Positions 1 through 8,476 are shown, counted from the first letter of the stretch. The stretch is 64,000 nucleotides of DNA from Paenibacillus sp. G2S3 (GCF_030123105.1 NZ_CP126095.1:496001-560000); one strand, 5' to 3'. Notes: generated from the letters alone by a model not told the origin. Made by a program: numbers and translations.

Positions 1-1344
1 GACACTTCGGGCTATTATTATGTCTCTCACGAAGACAATCCGCGATTCAGACGCAACTTTGATACCTTTTCATTTGATGGGAAGTTGGCTTATGTCGAAA
101 AGACGAGCAGCGGTAAGGTCACATCAGCCATCCTGAAATCGGGATCGACACTGGAGCATAGTGAGGCTAATCTTATTGCATCTAAAATGCCGGTGAATGA
201 TATTGCTGTTGACTGGAATGGCACAACTCTGGAGATTACCGGGTCGAATCTGGTCGCCGCCAATGACCCTAACGCTGTATCGGCCGTTGCGATACGAGCT
301 TTCGGCGCTACTAGTGTGAAGTTGAATGGTAGTCTGATTTCCGACTTTACCGTTTCCGATGGTTATATTTATGCGGTAGGCGTACCTTCATGGTCATCTT
401 CTTCTGAATATCTGAATAGCTTCGATCTGGGAGTCGGACATTCAGGGGTCCAGTCCATAGAGTTCGACCTGATCCCGACAGCCGACCAAGTAGGAGCGGT
501 AATCGGTTATACAGGACAGTCATCGGCTGTGAGCAGTGAGTCTGATTTACCCATGCTTCTTCGGTTGAATTCTGAAGGTTACTTCGATGTTCGGAACGGC
601 AACAGCTTCGAGCAAAAGGAGAAACTCAACTATAAAGCAAATGAGCTTTATCATGTTACCTTACTTGCTGATCTGGACTCGAAAGCGTATAACGTTTATA
701 TCGCTCCGCAGGGCAAACCGGAAATTCAGATTGCGGACCACTTCGCGTTTCTGACCGGAGCTCCTGACCTAATGGATATTGGTAAATTGGTAATGAATAG
801 TCCAGTTGATGATCAGCTTCGGATTAATAACCATACGGTAGGTCTTCCGGATTTCATTGAATTAGATGTGAACTCAGATGCATACGTGTGGGCAGCAAAT
901 CCAACGACAAACTATGGAACCGGTAAAAAGCTGGAGGTAAGAAACTCAACTAGTTCAAGTGTGTTTCGCCATTCTTACCTACGATTTGATTTAGGTGATC
1001 TACCGTCAGATTTAACCTCATTTACTGCGAAACTACGGCTGACATCAGCTTCAGCGGGAACATTTACCGATCAAGCGCAGTTTGTCCAGGATGATTCTTG
1101 GGGAGAAACGTCAATTAACTATAATAACAAGCCAGCAGGAGGGGCACTCTTAGGGGAATGGAGTATGCCATCGGCTGAGAATTCTGTGGAGCTGAATATC
1201 AGTTCTCAATTTAACACCGAACTTGTCGGAGACAAGAAGTTAAGTGTAGTTATTACTTCACAGACGAAAAACAATGTTTCTCACTATTATTATTCGAAGG
1301 AGAACGGAGGAGGCAAACCGAAGATTGTGATTTACACGAAATAA
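1..1344 (+). CDS. C-terminal part of a secreted multi-domain protein with a DNRLRE/CBM96-like domain (5' end outside window)
   Basis: The reading frame is open from base 1, so the true start lies upstream; the TTG near base 85 is internal. The last ~165 residues (from about 'IELDVNSDAYVWAA' onward) have the pattern of a DNRLRE/CBM96 domain: a DAYV start, a YGTGKKLEVR segment, 'YLRFDLGDLP', and a late 'DDSWGETSINYNNKP' block. Such domains are carbohydrate-binding modules on secreted polysaccharide lyases and glycosidases. The upstream ~280 residues are beta-rich and resemble the tail of a polysaccharide-degrading enzyme, but I cannot name the catalytic family. A stem-loop terminator follows about 50 bases after the stop, so this ends a transcript. 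The secreted CAZyme role is inferred from the domain. Confidence 0.6.
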   Translation, partial: DTSGYYYVSHEDNPRFRRNFDTFSFDGKLAYVEKTSSGKVTSAILKSGSTLEHSEANLIASKMPVNDIAVDWNGTTLEITGSNLVAANDPNAVSAVAIRAFGATSVKLNGSLISDFTVSDGYIYAVGVPSWSSSSEYLNSFDLGVGHSGVQSIEFDLIPTADQVGAVIGYTGQSSAVSSESDLPMLLRLNSEGYFDVRNGNSFEQKEKLNYKANELYHVTLLADLDSKAYNVYIAPQGKPEIQIADHFAFLTGAPDLMDIGKLVMNSPVDDQLRINNHTVGLPDFIELDVNSDAYVWAANPTTNYGTGKKLEVRNSTSSSVFRHSYLRFDLGDLPSDLTSFTAKLRLTSASAGTFTDQAQFVQDDSWGETSINYNNKPAGGALLGEWSMPSAENSVELNISSQFNTELVGDKKLSVVITSQTKNNVSHYYYSKENGGGKPKIVIYTK

Positions 1345-1394
1345 GCTACGGGTAGCAATAAAGCTTCATATCATGAGAATTGGTGATTCAAAGA

Positions 1395-1427
1395 AGCCGC
1401 CTAGCCTAAGTGCCAGGCGGCTTTTGT
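1395..1427 (+). terminator. Rho-independent terminator
   Basis: Arms AGCCGCCT (1395-1402) and AGGCGGCT (1415-1422) are perfectly complementary and lead into a T-rich run. It ends the transcript of the partial CAZyme-like gene. Confidence 0.8.
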
Positions 1428-1540
1428 ATATTTGACTGAGGCGAGTCTTGCCTGTGCACCGTTGAGTCGTATATAGTTGGGACAGCAATGCTGAACGGTG
1501 CTAAGTCTATTTTATTGTAAGATGCTAGGAGGAGAACGGC

Positions 1541-1954
1541 ATGGGGACAACAGGAAAGCTGGATATACGTCATGAATGTCCTTCAGTGGAACAGTATTTA
1601 GCGCTGAGAAAAGAGGCTGGACTGAGTGCAATGAGCGCGGAAGGTGCTGCAATAGGGTTGCCTCGTTCTATTTTTGCGGTAACCTTGTATGAGGAGAATA
1701 CCTTAGTCGGGATGGGCAGGGTGATTGGCGACGGGGGATGCTTTTTTCAGGTTACGGATATTGCAGTTAAGCCTTCACATCAAGGACGGAGTTTAGGGAA
1801 ATTGGTCATGCGAGAAATCAGTGAGTTCCTTCATACTATACCGGACAAGGCTTATGTAAGTTTGATTGCAGATGGGGAAGCTTCTAAATTATATGCACAA
1901 TATGGTTTTGAATCGGTCATGCCACGTTCTCAGGGTATGTTTTTGCGTCGTTAA
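1541..1954 (+). CDS. GNAT family N-acetyltransferase
   Basis: A 137-residue single-domain protein of normal length for small GNAT enzymes, which move an acetyl group from acetyl-CoA to an amine. The central strand and acetyl-CoA loop are visible as 'VTDIAVKPSHQGRSLGKLVM', with Q/R-x-x-G-x-G/A-type spacing slightly modified (QGRSLG). The C-terminal 'YAQYGFE' is the usual late motif. The start is supported by AGGAGGAG about 7 bases before the ATG. It stands alone between two terminators, so it is probably a single-gene unit. Substrate unknown. Confidence 0.85.
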   Translation: MGTTGKLDIRHECPSVEQYLALRKEAGLSAMSAEGAAIGLPRSIFAVTLYEENTLVGMGRVIGDGGCFFQVTDIAVKPSHQGRSLGKLVMREISEFLHTIPDKAYVSLIADGEASKLYAQYGFESVMPRSQGMFLRR

Positions 1955-1982
1955 TGCGAGTACATGCGCTTATTAGGGAGTG

Positions 1983-2009
1983 CCCCTTGTATTGGCTAAG
2001 GGGTTTTTC
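1983..2009 (+). terminator. Rho-independent terminator
   Basis: CCCCTT (1983-1988) pairs with AAGGGG (1998-2003), followed by TTTTT. It ends the acetyltransferase transcript. Confidence 0.7.
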
Positions 2010-2170
2010 GTCTGGAAGCTAATTGCTGGGGATCTGATTTCAATGGGATCTCATGGGATAAATAATGTTTAAAGGCTGTAAGGGAAAAGCTATTAAGATG
2101 AGTATTGAAAATATAAATAACAAGGAAGGTCGTACGCTGGCCTTACCCGGAAAAAGTGAGGAAAATACAG

Positions 2171-2803
2171 ATGGATGTTGTAGTATTGGGTGCATCAGGA
2201 ACGATTGGAAAGGCGATTGTACAGGAGGCTTTAAAAAGAAAACATGAGGTAACAGCTGCGGTACGGAATCCAGAATCAGTAACCCTTGAACATGAACGTC
2301 TGCACATCACGACTGTAGATGTTCTAGATCCTGCTTCAGTCGCAGCTGCAGTCCGTGGACATGAGGAGGTAATCAGTGCCTACGGTCCAGCACTCGGCCG
2401 AGAGAAGGATTTGATAACAGCAGCTAAGGCAATTGTAGAGGGAATGCAAGAAGCTGGGCTAAATCGACTGCTAGTTGTGGGTGGTGCAGGTAGTTTGAAG
2501 ACTGAATCTGGAGAGCTGTTGATGGATACGGCAGATTTCCCTGCTCAGATTAGACCACTGGCAGAGGCACATGCGGAAGCTTATGAAATTTACAAAAACA
2601 CAGAACTGGATTATACGTATGCCAGTCCTGCTGCGGTAGTTCATTCAGGTCGACGTACAGGTCAATTCCGCATTGGACTCGACCGTCTCGTTTTTGATGA
2701 GAATGGCGAAAGTATAATCAGTGTAGAGGATTTTGCTGTAGCTATGGTGGACGAGCTGGAGGAAGGGAATTTTAGCCGGACGAGATTTACTGTAGCTTAT
2801 TGA
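2171..2803 (+). CDS. NAD(P)H-binding oxidoreductase (NmrA/atypical SDR type)
   Basis: The protein opens with a Rossmann beta strand and dinucleotide motif, 'VVVLGASGTIGKAI' (G-x-x-G-x-x-G), then an NADP-type 'AAVRNPESV' segment, and 'LLVVGGAGSL' at the fourth strand. This is the pattern of single-domain atypical SDR/NmrA-like proteins. At ~210 residues it lacks a large substrate domain, as is normal for the group. An in-frame GTG occurs at 2156, but the AGTGAGG that overlaps it is well placed for the ATG at 2171, which I prefer. It is followed 46 bases later by nnr on the same strand. Substrate and exact reaction cannot be told. Confidence 0.75.
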   Translation: MDVVVLGASGTIGKAIVQEALKRKHEVTAAVRNPESVTLEHERLHITTVDVLDPASVAAAVRGHEEVISAYGPALGREKDLITAAKAIVEGMQEAGLNRLLVVGGAGSLKTESGELLMDTADFPAQIRPLAEAHAEAYEIYKNTELDYTYASPAAVVHSGRRTGQFRIGLDRLVFDENGESIISVEDFAVAMVDELEEGNFSRTRFTVAY

Positions 2804-2849
2804 TATCAAGCTAGTTGTGGATTGAAGTGTAGCGGAAAGGGGCCGAACC

Positions 2850-4490
2850 ATGTATCTGGTAACTGCTGAGCAAATGCGGCGGCTGGATGGAGAAACGATC
2901 CAGCGGCTGGGGATTCCAGCTATTGCGCTGATGGAGAATGCGGGAAGAGTGATCGCAGAGGAGATCATTGCGCTGTGCCGGCGGAGAGGTGGAGAGGGCT
3001 GCAGGAATGCAGTCAATGCGGAAGACGCCGGGAAGGATGCCGCGCTGGCTGGCGCGGCATTTCAGGTCAGCGCAGATCATGCGCTGACCCTGGACAATGC
3101 CGCCGCCGAGCGATGGTTCATCCTCGTCGGCAAAGGCAACAACGGCGGCGATGGCCTCGCCGCCGCACGGTATCTTCGCGAGACGGGCATCGCCGTCACG
3201 CTTGTCTATGCGGTGCCGCCGGAGTCGCTCTCCGGCGAGGCCGCCCTGCAGCGCGATGCGGCTGCAGCCATGGGCCTCCCTGCCGTGGTATACGGCAGGG
3301 ATCGGCTGGACCTTGCCGAGTGCAGCGGCATCTTGGATGCGCTGCTCGGCACTGGCGCCGCGGGAGCCCCGCGCGGCGCCTATGCGGAGCTGATTGCCGC
3401 AGCGAATAGCAGCGGCAAAGTGATCGTGTCCGCGGACATCCCGAGTGGTCTGAACGCGGACACGGGCGAGACGCATGAGCCTTGCATTCATGCGTCAGTG
3501 ACGGTATGCCTCGCGTTTCTCAAGCGAGGGCTCCTGCAATACCCCGGCGCAAGCGCAGCGGGGCATGTGAAGGTCCGAGCCATCGGCATTCCGACTTCTC
3601 TGGCCACTAACATTGGTGTGCAGGTTCACCTGCTGACACCGGAAGTGCTGCATGCCCATCTGGGCGTAGATCTGGCCCGCCGGCGTTCGCCTGAAGGCCA
3701 TAAGGGGACTTATGGGCATGTCCTTCTTGCCGCCGGCACCTTAAGAATGAGCGGTGCCGGACTGCTCTCTGCCCGTGCTGCGCTTCGGGCCGGTTGCGGA
3801 TTGGTGACATGGGCGCTTCCTCAGAAGCTGCTGTCCTGTATCATCGGTTCTGCCCCTGAACTGATGCTGGCCGATGTTGGCGGCAATGAAGATGGAACCT
3901 GGCAAGCAGGGAGCGTTTCAGAGCTACTGAAGCTAAGTAAAGAGCGAGACGTCATCGCTATTGGTCCCGGTCTGGGTCGATTCGAGGCTGATACAGAATG
4001 GCTTCGCAATCTCTGGGAAGGGACGGATTGTCCTCTGGTTATTGATGCGGACGCCTTGAATATATTAGCTGAGGCTGATTACAAGGGCTGGGCAAGTAGA
4101 CGCCATCCGGTGATTCTGACGCCTCATCCTGGTGAGATGGCCAGGCTTGCCAATATAACAACAGCTGAGGTGCAACGAGACCGCATCGGTCTGGCTATGG
4201 ACTACGCTAAAGAGCACGGGATCACGCTCGTATTAAAAGGAGCGCATACCGTTATAGCAACGCCTGAAGGGCAAGCTTATGTAAACACCACAGGCCATCC
4301 CGGCATGGGCACTGGTGGAGCGGGTGATGTGCTAACGGGCATCATTTCCAGCCTGCTGGCTCAAGGACTAAATGCTACGCAGGCAGCAGCTTTTGGTGTA
4401 TATCTGCACGGTTTAGCAGGGGAGAGGGCCGCCCGTCAGCGGAATCATCCAGCGGCTATTATTGCCGGTGATATCATAGAAGCACTCTGA
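2850..4490 (+). CDS. nnr: Bifunctional NAD(P)HX epimerase / ADP-dependent NAD(P)HX dehydratase
   Basis: Repairs hydrated, inactive NAD(P)H. The N-terminal YjeF_N half (about residues 1-215) epimerises S- and R-NAD(P)HX; its nucleotide loop is visible as 'LVGKGNNGGDGLAAARYL'. The C-terminal half (about 230-546) is the ribokinase-like dehydratase, with 'HKGTYGHVLLAAGT' at its start, 'VIDADALNIL' and 'ILTPHPGEMARL', and the catalytic Asp in 'GTGGAGDVLTG' near the end. The length (546) is somewhat above the usual ~500 because of a low-complexity alanine-rich insert after 'ALCRRRGGEG'. GGAAAGGGG precedes the ATG. The part coding for the N-terminal domain is much richer in G+C than its surroundings. 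It converges on the next gene with only 7 bases between stops and no visible terminator. Confidence 0.93.
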   Translation: MYLVTAEQMRRLDGETIQRLGIPAIALMENAGRVIAEEIIALCRRRGGEGCRNAVNAEDAGKDAALAGAAFQVSADHALTLDNAAAERWFILVGKGNNGGDGLAAARYLRETGIAVTLVYAVPPESLSGEAALQRDAAAAMGLPAVVYGRDRLDLAECSGILDALLGTGAAGAPRGAYAELIAAANSSGKVIVSADIPSGLNADTGETHEPCIHASVTVCLAFLKRGLLQYPGASAAGHVKVRAIGIPTSLATNIGVQVHLLTPEVLHAHLGVDLARRRSPEGHKGTYGHVLLAAGTLRMSGAGLLSARAALRAGCGLVTWALPQKLLSCIIGSAPELMLADVGGNEDGTWQAGSVSELLKLSKERDVIAIGPGLGRFEADTEWLRNLWEGTDCPLVIDADALNILAEADYKGWASRRHPVILTPHPGEMARLANITTAEVQRDRIGLAMDYAKEHGITLVLKGAHTVIATPEGQAYVNTTGHPGMGTGGAGDVLTGIISSLLAQGLNATQAAAFGVYLHGLAGERAARQRNHPAAIIAGDIIEAL

Positions 4491-4497
4491 GTGCGGC

Positions 4498-4953
4498 TTA
4501 TAACAGCAGTAAGCAGAGCAGTGGTAGAAATAGTGCAAACACAGGCAGTAACAGAGGGGATCGCTCCACGCCCAGCTGCGTCACACGCAGCAGCAACAAT
4601 CCCAAAATTCCTGCCAGACCCCATAGCAGTAGCTCTGCACCTTGTTCTGCTGCCAGCCATAGACCTGCACCGAAACCTGCTACAACATATACGACAAGGG
4701 AAACGACATGGGATGTGGAACGCAGGAGGCGCAGCAGAACATCGGCTACTAGTGCAGCCGGCAGTCCATAAGCATAAATAGCATAAGGGATCGAAAGAGG
4801 CCAACCGTCAGGTACGCCATTATGTTGTGGAAACCCAAGCATAAGTAAGGAGATAAGGACGTACGTTAGCCCTGCGCAGGCTAATTTTGATAATGCGTAC
4901 ATGCCACTTGTTAAACGGATAGAAGGAATATCATAGTCAGGTATCTTGTTCAT
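4498..4953 (-). CDS. Hypothetical integral membrane protein
   Basis: A 151-residue protein with a short polar N-terminus (MNKIPDYDIPSIRLTSG) and then four to five hydrophobic stretches, the last ending almost at the C-terminus in 'LLPVFALFLPLLCLLLL'. I recognise no family motif. The start has AGAGGA about 9 bases upstream of the ATG. That ribosome binding site lies inside the tail of the decayed dehydrogenase fragment upstream, so translation of this gene may once have been coupled to it. Its 3' end faces nnr with a 7-base gap. Function unknown. Confidence 0.7.
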   Translation of the reverse strand: MNKIPDYDIPSIRLTSGMYALSKLACAGLTYVLISLLMLGFPQHNGVPDGWPLSIPYAIYAYGLPAALVADVLLRLLRSTSHVVSLVVYVVAGFGAGLWLAAEQGAELLLWGLAGILGLLLLRVTQLGVERSPLLLPVFALFLPLLCLLLL

Positions 4954-4985
4954 AGGTATACATTCCTCTCGTGGTGTGTTGTGTA

Positions 4986-5146
4986 TCAGCTTGTACCCAT
5001 GTCTTCACCGTTGACATGAATACACGTTGGCGGGGATTCATCTGATGGTCTAGATCTAACTGGCGGCTTTGGTGCTGTGTGGGGAAAGTGATAGGTTGCT
5101 CCTTACGTACTGTTCGTTCCCCATAATAGGGGTAGGTGGGATTCAT
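4986..5146 (-). pseudogene. Remnant of a GSP39/YhdF-type SDR oxidoreductase with a large internal deletion
   Basis: An ATG at 5146 with a strong AAGGAGGAG upstream begins 'MNPTYPYYGERTVRKEQ', then 'ITFPTQHQSRQ' and 'MNPRQR'. This matches what I know of the N-terminus of the general stress SDR family (YhdF/GSP39), which normally continues for ~290 residues. Here it stops resembling the family after ~45 residues. Just downstream, in a shifted frame, 'IHVNGEDMGTS' followed by TGA resembles the family's usual C-terminal '(I/L)HVNGG...' ending. The middle of the gene appears deleted. The first frame stays open to 4937 but its tail is meaningless. The family assignment is from memory of the N-terminal motif. 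Confidence 0.6.
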
Positions 5147-5276
5147 TTTTCTAATACACTCCTCCTTGCCTTCTATCTTCCGTATATTTCTATGCATGCG
5201 CCCAGAAAAGCGTGCGCTATCTTCAATACATACATATGCGTTCATAAACCCAAGTCGGAGGAGGCGCTTATTCAAA

Positions 5277-5852
5277 ATGAAGGATTGGCGAAAAATCGAT
5301 GATTTGAATCGTGGAACCGCAGTTCAGAAAGAGGTCTATAACCTTCTTACAGAGCTGGAGATTATGAATTTGCTAATGGACTATAATCCTTTGTTGGTTG
5401 GAACAGTACCGCTTGGAATTCAAGTCGAGGGCAGCGATTTGGATATCATTTGTGAGGTTCATGATCCTGTGGAGTTTAAGGCGCTAGTTGTTCGGTATTT
5501 TGGATCCATAGACGGGCTTGTTAGCGAATCGCGAGTGGTTCAAGGCATCCCTCGAATAAAAGTTAACTTTATGGCAAAGGGCTGGCCTATAGAACTGTTT
5601 GGACAGCCGAAGCGAACGGAGCTCCAGAATGGTTATTTGCATATGATCGTTGAAGCTGAAATTTTAGCTCAAATGGATGATGATTTTCGCGAGCGGATCA
5701 TTTTTTTAAAGACAAGTGGATGGAAGACAGAACCTGCCTTTGCGAAAGCTCTGGGATTAGAGGGCGATCCTTACGAAGCGCTGCTGGAGCTGGAAAAGCT
5801 GCCTCGGAGCGCTCTTCATGCTTTATGCCATTCTGCGTTATCTGGCGCATAA
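5277..5852 (+). CDS. DUF4269 (nucleotidyltransferase-like) domain protein
   Basis: Starting at ATG 5277, with GGAGGAGG at 5257-5264, the protein begins 'MKDWRKIDDLNRGT'. It carries 'LVGTVPLGIQVEGSDLDIIC', whose G-S-D-L-D-I pattern recalls the nucleotidyltransferase-like fold of DUF4269 proteins, and 'KVNFMAKGWPIELFGQPKRTE', typical of the group. About 191 residues is close to family length. The frame is open further upstream, but those codons do not look like protein and would bypass the ribosome binding site. Its 3' end overlaps a truncated acetyltransferase by 35 bases in another frame. Biochemical role unknown. Confidence 0.75.
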   Translation: MKDWRKIDDLNRGTAVQKEVYNLLTELEIMNLLMDYNPLLVGTVPLGIQVEGSDLDIICEVHDPVEFKALVVRYFGSIDGLVSESRVVQGIPRIKVNFMAKGWPIELFGQPKRTELQNGYLHMIVEAEILAQMDDDFRERIIFLKTSGWKTEPAFAKALGLEGDPYEALLELEKLPRSALHALCHSALSGA

Positions 5853-6147
5853 CCGAGGCTTTAGCCAGATTTGTGAGAACGAAGATGGCCAGATGGTAGG
5901 TACGGCATTATGCGGGCATGATGGGCGAAGAGGCTACATGTATCATGTTGCTGTTCATAATGACTGCCGGGGAATGGGTGTTGGTCGTAAGCTTGTGACT
6001 CGCTGTCTTGAGAATCTCCGTACAGCCGGTATTGCCAAGTGCCACCTGATGGTTATTGGAACCAACGAACAAGGAAGAGGGTTCTGGGAAGGGATGGGCT
6101 GGCAGTATAGAGGTGGAATTATGCTGTACTCCCAGGATATCTTGTGA
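5818..6147 (+). CDS. GNAT acetyltransferase lacking its N-terminus (possible pseudogene)
   Basis: The protein carries the acetyl-CoA site 'HVAVHNDCRGMGVGRKLV' preceded by 'GTALCGHDGRRGYMY', a pattern typical of a ~140-residue GNAT subfamily. Family members begin ~30-35 residues earlier with the first strand and helices; here that region is replaced by the end of the DUF4269 gene. The frame is closed by TAG at 5758-5760, so no upstream in-frame extension can restore it. There is no good ribosome binding site before the ATG at 5818. The simplest reading is a deletion that joined the DUF4269 gene to an acetyltransferase whose 5' end was lost. Activity is doubtful because strand 1 and helix 1 help form the substrate pocket. 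Confidence 0.55.
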   Translation: MLYAILRYLAHNRGFSQICENEDGQMVGTALCGHDGRRGYMYHVAVHNDCRGMGVGRKLVTRCLENLRTAGIAKCHLMVIGTNEQGRGFWEGMGWQYRGGIMLYSQDIL

Positions 6148-6300
6148 TACTCAGGACATGAAATACAAATACTATCCTCTGAATACGGAATGTTAGGCAT
6201 ATTTATATCACAGCAAATGTCACGGTGAACTCCGACTGCTGGTGCAGTATACTATATAGGAGTACGATAATTGCCTATTCTTGCAGGCAGGAGGTCTTTT

Positions 6301-7011
6301 ATGCGTTTTAAGGATGTATTTTCAATTATTGGTCCGGCAATGGTCGGTCCTTCAAGCTCACATACCGCTGGGGCGGCACGGATCGGGAGGGCTGCGAGGC
6401 AGGTGTTAGGTGAAGTTCCGCGTGTGGCCGAAGTAACGTTTTTTGGTTCTTTTGCAGCGACATATCAGGGACATGGCACAGATCGAGCGATTGTTGGAGG
6501 GCTGCTTGATTTCACCACCGACGATCATCGGCTTCCAGATTCCCTAGAGCTGGCAGCAGAAGCCGGGATGGAAGTTTCTTTTAAGCAGGGAACAGGCCTG
6601 TTTCCACATCCGAATACGGTTAAGCTGCATCTTATCGGACAAGAAACAGGAAGCGAACTGACGTTAACAGGGACATCTATTGGTGGCGGGAACATCGAGA
6701 TTGTTGATATCGACGGTTTTGGAGTGAAGCTCACGGGGATCTATCCGACGGTTCTGATTAATCATATGGATTATTTGGGTGTTCTGGCGAGTGTTACGGA
6801 AGTGATGCGTAACGGACAGTTTAATATAGGGCATATGTCTCTTGATCGTAAGAATCGCAGTGGTGCAGCCTTAACGGTGCTGGAGCTGGATGAAGCGGCT
6901 ACACCGGAGCTTATTGAAGCGCTTAAAGCGCTTACTGCTGTGAAATCCGTGAAGCTGGTTAATTTAAATGAAGGTAAGCAAGATGAGAAGGGGAAGGAAA
7001 GTTTAACATGA
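6301..7011 (+). CDS. sdaAB: L-serine dehydratase, iron-sulfur-dependent, beta subunit
   Basis: Small subunit of the two-chain bacterial L-serine dehydratase, which converts serine to pyruvate and ammonia using a [4Fe-4S] cluster held by the alpha subunit. The N-terminus 'FSIIGPAMVGPSSSHTAGAARIG' is diagnostic. The C-terminal ~70 residues, from 'TVLINHMDYLGVLASVTEVM', form an ACT regulatory domain. AGGAGG about 8 bases ahead selects the ATG at 6301; the frame extends 10 codons upstream without an independent site. The stop overlaps the start of sdaAA (ATGA), indicating translational coupling of the two subunits. Confidence 0.95.
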   Translation: MRFKDVFSIIGPAMVGPSSSHTAGAARIGRAARQVLGEVPRVAEVTFFGSFAATYQGHGTDRAIVGGLLDFTTDDHRLPDSLELAAEAGMEVSFKQGTGLFPHPNTVKLHLIGQETGSELTLTGTSIGGGNIEIVDIDGFGVKLTGIYPTVLINHMDYLGVLASVTEVMRNGQFNIGHMSLDRKNRSGAALTVLELDEAATPELIEALKALTAVKSVKLVNLNEGKQDEKGKESLT

Positions 7012-7886
7012 ATTTTCAAACACTTAGCGAGCTGGCTGTATTGTGTGAGGAACGCGGTCTCACGATTGGAGCACTTATGCTCGAAGAGCAAAGCGCGGAA
7101 TCTGGACGTTCCAGTGATCATGAATTTTCCACGATGCGTGAATATTATGGCGTGATGAAAGAGGCTGTTCATCGCGGGATGCATGAAGATACAACTTCAC
7201 GGAGCGGTCTTACAGGCATGGACGCCCAGCGTGTAGGCGCATATAATGCAGCTGATGAACCGTGCCTAGGTGGACCTGCAGGTCAAGCTATGGCTTACGC
7301 GCTGGCTGTATCTGAAGTCAACGCTTCTATGGGCCGGATCATTGCGACGCCTACTGCCGGTTCATGCGGGATTATTCCGGGTGTATTTCTCAGCTGTCAG
7401 GAACGGTTTGGCTGGGATGACGACTACATGGTATCCGGATTGTTCGCGGCCGGGGCCATCGGTTATGTCATTGCCAATAATTCGTTTGTATCAGGCGCGG
7501 AAGGTGGCTGCCAAGCCGAGGTAGGTTCTGCTATTGGGATGGCCGCAGGCGCGTTAACCGAGCTGCGCGGCGGAACGCCTGCACAAGCAGTGCATGCTGT
7601 AGGGCTAGCACTTAAGAACACTTTAGGCCTGATTTGTGATCCGGTTGGCGGACTTGTAGAGATTCCTTGTATAGTTAGAAACGGATTCGGTGCAGTTACC
7701 GCACTTGCCGCTGCAGATATGGCACTGGCTGGTGTTCGTAGTGTGATTCCTTCAGATGAAGTCATCAAGGTCATGCTCGAGGTAGGCTCAGCTATGCCAG
7801 AGAAACACCGCGAGACTGCAGGTGGCGGTTTAGCACAGACACCTACCGGTCGTAAAATCATGCAGGATTTACGCAAAAAGAAGTAA
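7008..7886 (+). CDS. sdaAA: L-serine dehydratase, iron-sulfur-dependent, alpha subunit
   Basis: Catalytic subunit that binds the [4Fe-4S] cluster. Recognisable blocks are 'TPTAGSCGIIPGVFLSC', 'SGAEGGCQAEVGSAIGMAA' and 'CDPVGGLVEIPCIVRN'; their cysteines (SCG, GCQ, CDP/PC) supply the cluster ligands and redox-sensitive site known for this family. Length 292 is normal. It starts in the ATGA overlap with sdaAB, so the two are made together. A serine-catabolic role in the cytoplasm is well supported. No terminator is obvious in the 28 bases before the convergent gene. Confidence 0.95.
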   Translation: MNFQTLSELAVLCEERGLTIGALMLEEQSAESGRSSDHEFSTMREYYGVMKEAVHRGMHEDTTSRSGLTGMDAQRVGAYNAADEPCLGGPAGQAMAYALAVSEVNASMGRIIATPTAGSCGIIPGVFLSCQERFGWDDDYMVSGLFAAGAIGYVIANNSFVSGAEGGCQAEVGSAIGMAAGALTELRGGTPAQAVHAVGLALKNTLGLICDPVGGLVEIPCIVRNGFGAVTALAAADMALAGVRSVIPSDEVIKVMLEVGSAMPEKHRETAGGGLAQTPTGRKIMQDLRKKK

Positions 7887-7914
7887 TTAATACGTCTTGA
7901 ATCAGAATTCGTAT

Positions 7915-8217
7915 TTAGAGCATTTTGAAACGTTCCAGCTGATCCCATAGACCTTCTTGCCGAAGGATTTCTGCCTGCCTAGGTCCAATAAGGTCGAAGT
8001 GGGGAAACGATGAACGATTATGAATATATTGGGCAGGCAATCCATTCTCCTCGCACCAGTGTTTCAGTGTGGTAAGATCACTACAGCCCACCTTGGTGAC
8101 GGTAGTGATGCCGGGAAAGCGTGGATCCACCCAATAATGAGTCAAGAAGGCGATCTCTCCTGCGGAGACCGCTTTTTTCCACCGGGATAATTCTTCTCTA
8201 TTGATGCCGAAGGCCAT
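7915..8217 (-). CDS. Conserved hypothetical protein, YneQ-like
   Basis: A 100-residue soluble protein beginning 'MAFGINREELSRWKKAV' and containing 'GEIAFLTHYWVDPRFPG', 'TVTKVGCSDL' and a late 'FPHFDLIG'. These match my memory of Bacillus YneQ-type proteins, a short conserved family without a known role. It is transcribed toward sdaAA and is divergent from ywbE, with about 60 bases between them for two promoters. No catalytic signature can be assigned. Confidence 0.7.
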   Translation of the reverse strand: MAFGINREELSRWKKAVSAGEIAFLTHYWVDPRFPGITTVTKVGCSDLTTLKHWCEENGLPAQYIHNRSSFPHFDLIGPRQAEILRQEGLWDQLERFKML

Positions 8218-8278
8218 AAAGTCTCATCCTTATCTATTGTAGTTGACAACATTATAACCCATGAAAGGGGATTACATC

Positions 8279-8476
8279 ATGAACGGACAAGTAAGAGCGG
8301 ATATTCGTCCTGGGCTTGAAGTGGATATTGTACTTAAGCAGGATCAGCCTACAGGCAAGCTAACACACGGTACGGTAAAAGATATTCTCACGAACTCACC
8401 TCGACATCCGCATGGCATTAAGGTCAGATTGACTAGCGGACAGGTAGGACGAGTTAAGAATATTACAGGGAACTAA
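8279..8476 (+). CDS. ywbE: YwbE family protein
   Basis: A 65-residue basic protein, 'MNGQVRADIRPGLEVDIVLKQDQ' then 'LTHGTVKDILTNSPRHPHGIKVRL', ending 'GRVKNITGN'. This is the full conserved pattern of the small YwbE family (DUF2196). An upstream in-frame ATG at 8261 is not preceded by a ribosome binding site, whereas AAAGGGG at 8264-8270 fits the ATG at 8279. Function unknown; the fold is probably a small beta barrel suited to nucleic acid contact (inference). A strong terminator follows. Confidence 0.85.
   Translation: MNGQVRADIRPGLEVDIVLKQDQPTGKLTHGTVKDILTNSPRHPHGIKVRLTSGQVGRVKNITGN

Noticed and set aside
2065..2247. 60-codon plus-strand frame overlapping the SDR-like gene
   Set aside because: Cys/Lys-rich, no ribosome binding site, overlaps the start of a clear Rossmann-fold gene.
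2811..3491. Long minus-strand frames opposite nnr
   Set aside because: High G+C coding sequence leaves the opposite strand open; no ribosome binding site or family motif, while nnr is unmistakable.
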